The position numbers were made by a program, and so were the translations under genes. A DNA stretch of 64,000 nt. It comes from Acanthochromis polyacanthus (lineage: Eukaryota; Chordata; Actinopteri; Pomacentridae). The stretch covers positions 10,564,064 through 10,628,063 of the forward strand of contig NC_067115.1 in NCBI RefSeq assembly GCF_021347895.1, in the 5' to 3' direction. Below the pieces are notes generated by a model. The model saw only the letters and a program-made list of their open reading frames with translations, was not told the DNA's origin and did no database searches. This document shows, piece by piece, positions 62,240-64,000 of the stretch (its first letter is position 1; each line of letters begins with the position of its first letter).

Positions 62240-64000
62240 CTGACAGAAGAAACAAACACAGAATTAAGAAGCATAGAAGGTGCTGGCACAATAAAAGCCT
62301 CCTCTTGCTTATTCCTTTCCATCATGGAAGTCCATGTACAGGGATGTAACCCACTGCTGTTTTTCAAAAGGTAACAAGGCGTAGCGTATTCAGTGTAATG
62401 TTTATCTACTATTATAGTTAAGTAGATGTAATATTGTTGTGTGTAATCAAATTTGGGTGAGTTACTGTTGAGAATCTTGAGAAGGGGTTCAACAACGTCA
62501 GTGTTTGTTTTTCAGGTGTAATTTAAAAAAAAAAGTCCAGAGTGCCAAAGTCAAACCAGCTTTTATTGTTTTGTCTCATTGTGGCTTTTTTTTTTTTTAT
62601 AAAGCATCTTGTTATTCCTGTTTTGAAAGGTGCAGTAGAAGCAAAGTTTAATATTATTATGAAGTAAGAGTGAAATGATTTGTTCATGTTTCATCAAGCA
62701 GTATCTGCTGTTGTTTTACGTTCACAGCTGTCTACAGTGGAAAAAATTATCAATTTATTTCCGATGATGACAGCAGTGGTATCAATGATGTTACGAAAGG
62801 TAGATGTGCTGCTGCCTGCTGGTAGCTGATACATTACCGTCACCATGTCTTAAATACTATGACTCAGTGCAATGATTTCAGCCTTGTCTCACTTGTCAGT
62901 CTTTATCCACCAATTACAAACCCACTTTTCTGTCAAGAAAACTGTAAATAAAACCTTATTATATGCAATTATGTTCATAATTGTAGGACTTAAAGAAACA
63001 ACCTGACTGACATGATTAAAGAGGAGGAATTCTCTTTAACAGTAGTTTTCTTAGCAGAATGAGCCCACTGTGTTCTGCTGTGACTTGTTTTTTTGCGCAA
63101 CAGCATCAGAGAGACTAAACTAAGTGAGAACAAAAAATATCTGGATCTCTTCGGTACAAACATGTCAAAGCCTGTTGCTACGGTCTCACTACATACCAGC
63201 TGTTTGGCAAAACATTCTTTGATAAATGCACGGGAATGCCTGAGAACAGAATACAAGTGCTTATTGTTTCTGTTTATCAGTCTATTGTCTTTTTCATCAA
63301 AATATACACTTTGCACCAAGAATATGAAAGTGGCCAGATTTTAAAGACAAACTGTATCTTATGGGAGAAGTTTATTTGTAAAGCCTGAAAATGCTCTAAA
63401 GACCCCTGAATGTCTCCACAGAATGAGGGATGTAAGCAAAGGAAATAGAAGTCATGACTCTCTCATACTAGGCCTGCAAATAACTCAATATTTTCATTAT
63501 CAATTAATCTGCAAATTCTTTTCTATTACTTGATTTAGCATTTTGCCAACTAAACATCAGAAAACATTGAGCATTGTTCAGAAACCAGGAAATAATCACA
63601 GTTTCAGAGAGTTTTGGAGATAATTCCCTTTACAGTGACTAAAAACCATGAATTCAGTCCTTTATTTCACCTTGAACTTGCATATCTCTTACACTTAAGG
63701 CCATTAATTGTTGGTATTAGTGACTTGGCAGGCTTCATGGTTGGCAGTTACTGCATGCCATACTGTTGCAAGACCTGTTTAGTTCTTCTTCTGAGACACA
63801 CAGCTCCAAAGAATGAAAGAACCTTGGCGCTTCGAAAGCGTAATAGCATGGATCAGCTTCTACAGAATCATATTCTGGTAACAATCGCACAGAGCGTAAC
63901 ACGAGGCGTGGAACAACAGATGTAGTTTAGTTGGTAACAGTACATCTGTGAATGAAAGCATTAGATTATATTATATCATTATTATAGCGTATGTCATGTT
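62240..64000. other. Upstream region of the receptor gene, no further gene recognised
   Basis: Should contain the 5' UTR exon and promoter of the minus-strand receptor; I cannot place them. The frame at 63614-63925 (plus) has no recognisable domain. The end of the window is AT-rich. Confidence 0.4.

Noticed and set aside
62224..62367. 48-codon N-terminal extension of the GPCR frame
   Set aside because: A strong acceptor lies just upstream of the ATG at 62223, and family members start with a short glycosylated N-terminus; the extension is most likely intron.
63614..63925. 103-codon plus frame at the window end
   Set aside because: No domain, no splice or promoter support; may be old repeat DNA.

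Overview
The window is teleost fish nuclear DNA, most likely from a percomorph-type ray-finned fish. The evidence is long AT-rich introns with GT-AG junctions, tRNA-headed fish SINEs, LINE tails, Tc1/mariner and hAT debris, and four genes of vertebrate families with fish-style architecture. All exon structures below were assembled by eye from splice signals, reading phase and protein family resemblance. Each full gene model closes in frame.

Layout. (1) 2.9-8.1 kb, plus strand: a six-exon type II membrane C-type lectin (CD209/CLEC4-like). Its very long stalk is made of 14-residue repeats and its sugar site carries a QPN motif. A SINE-like repeat interrupted by a LINE sits in its last intron. 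(2) 13.5-28.9 kb, plus strand: a large VLIG/GVIN/URGCP-type GTPase gene of 18-19 coding exons. The order is an N-terminal array of short symmetric phase-2 exons, two B-box zinc fingers, two fibronectin type III domains, then one 2.5-kb exon ending in a VLIG-type GTPase domain. The exon array grew by at least two rounds of tandem duplication, one of them recent. Its introns hold a long-TIR Tc1 element, a decayed Tc1, a SINE, and two small insertions whose empty sites survive in the neighbouring duplicate. (3) 30.9-54.3 kb, minus strand: cabp2-like, an EF-hand calcium sensor, with two alternative N-termini: an N-myristoylation-type MGN exon, and a basic two-exon N-terminus 16.5 kb upstream. (4) 60.8-62.2 kb, minus strand: a single-coding-exon GPCR resembling the prostaglandin D2 receptor 2 (ptgdr2/CRTH2).

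The lectin, the GTPase and the prostaglandin receptor are of types used in immunity, while cabp2 is a neuronal/sensory calcium sensor, so I infer no operon-like cooperation. The 37-57 kb stretch, mostly the giant cabp2 intron, is rich in mobile DNA. It holds a fold-back hAT MITE carrying a second 1.65-kb element, a mariner derivative, a hAT-like element with a RecQ-like helicase fragment, and a TIR element with palindromic subterminal repeats. Two inverted copies of a sequence encoding a conserved 59-62 residue basic peptide lie 12 kb apart.

The strongest candidates for something undescribed are the serially duplicating exon array in front of the B-box/FN3/VLIG GTPase and the coding fragments carried by the non-autonomous transposons.
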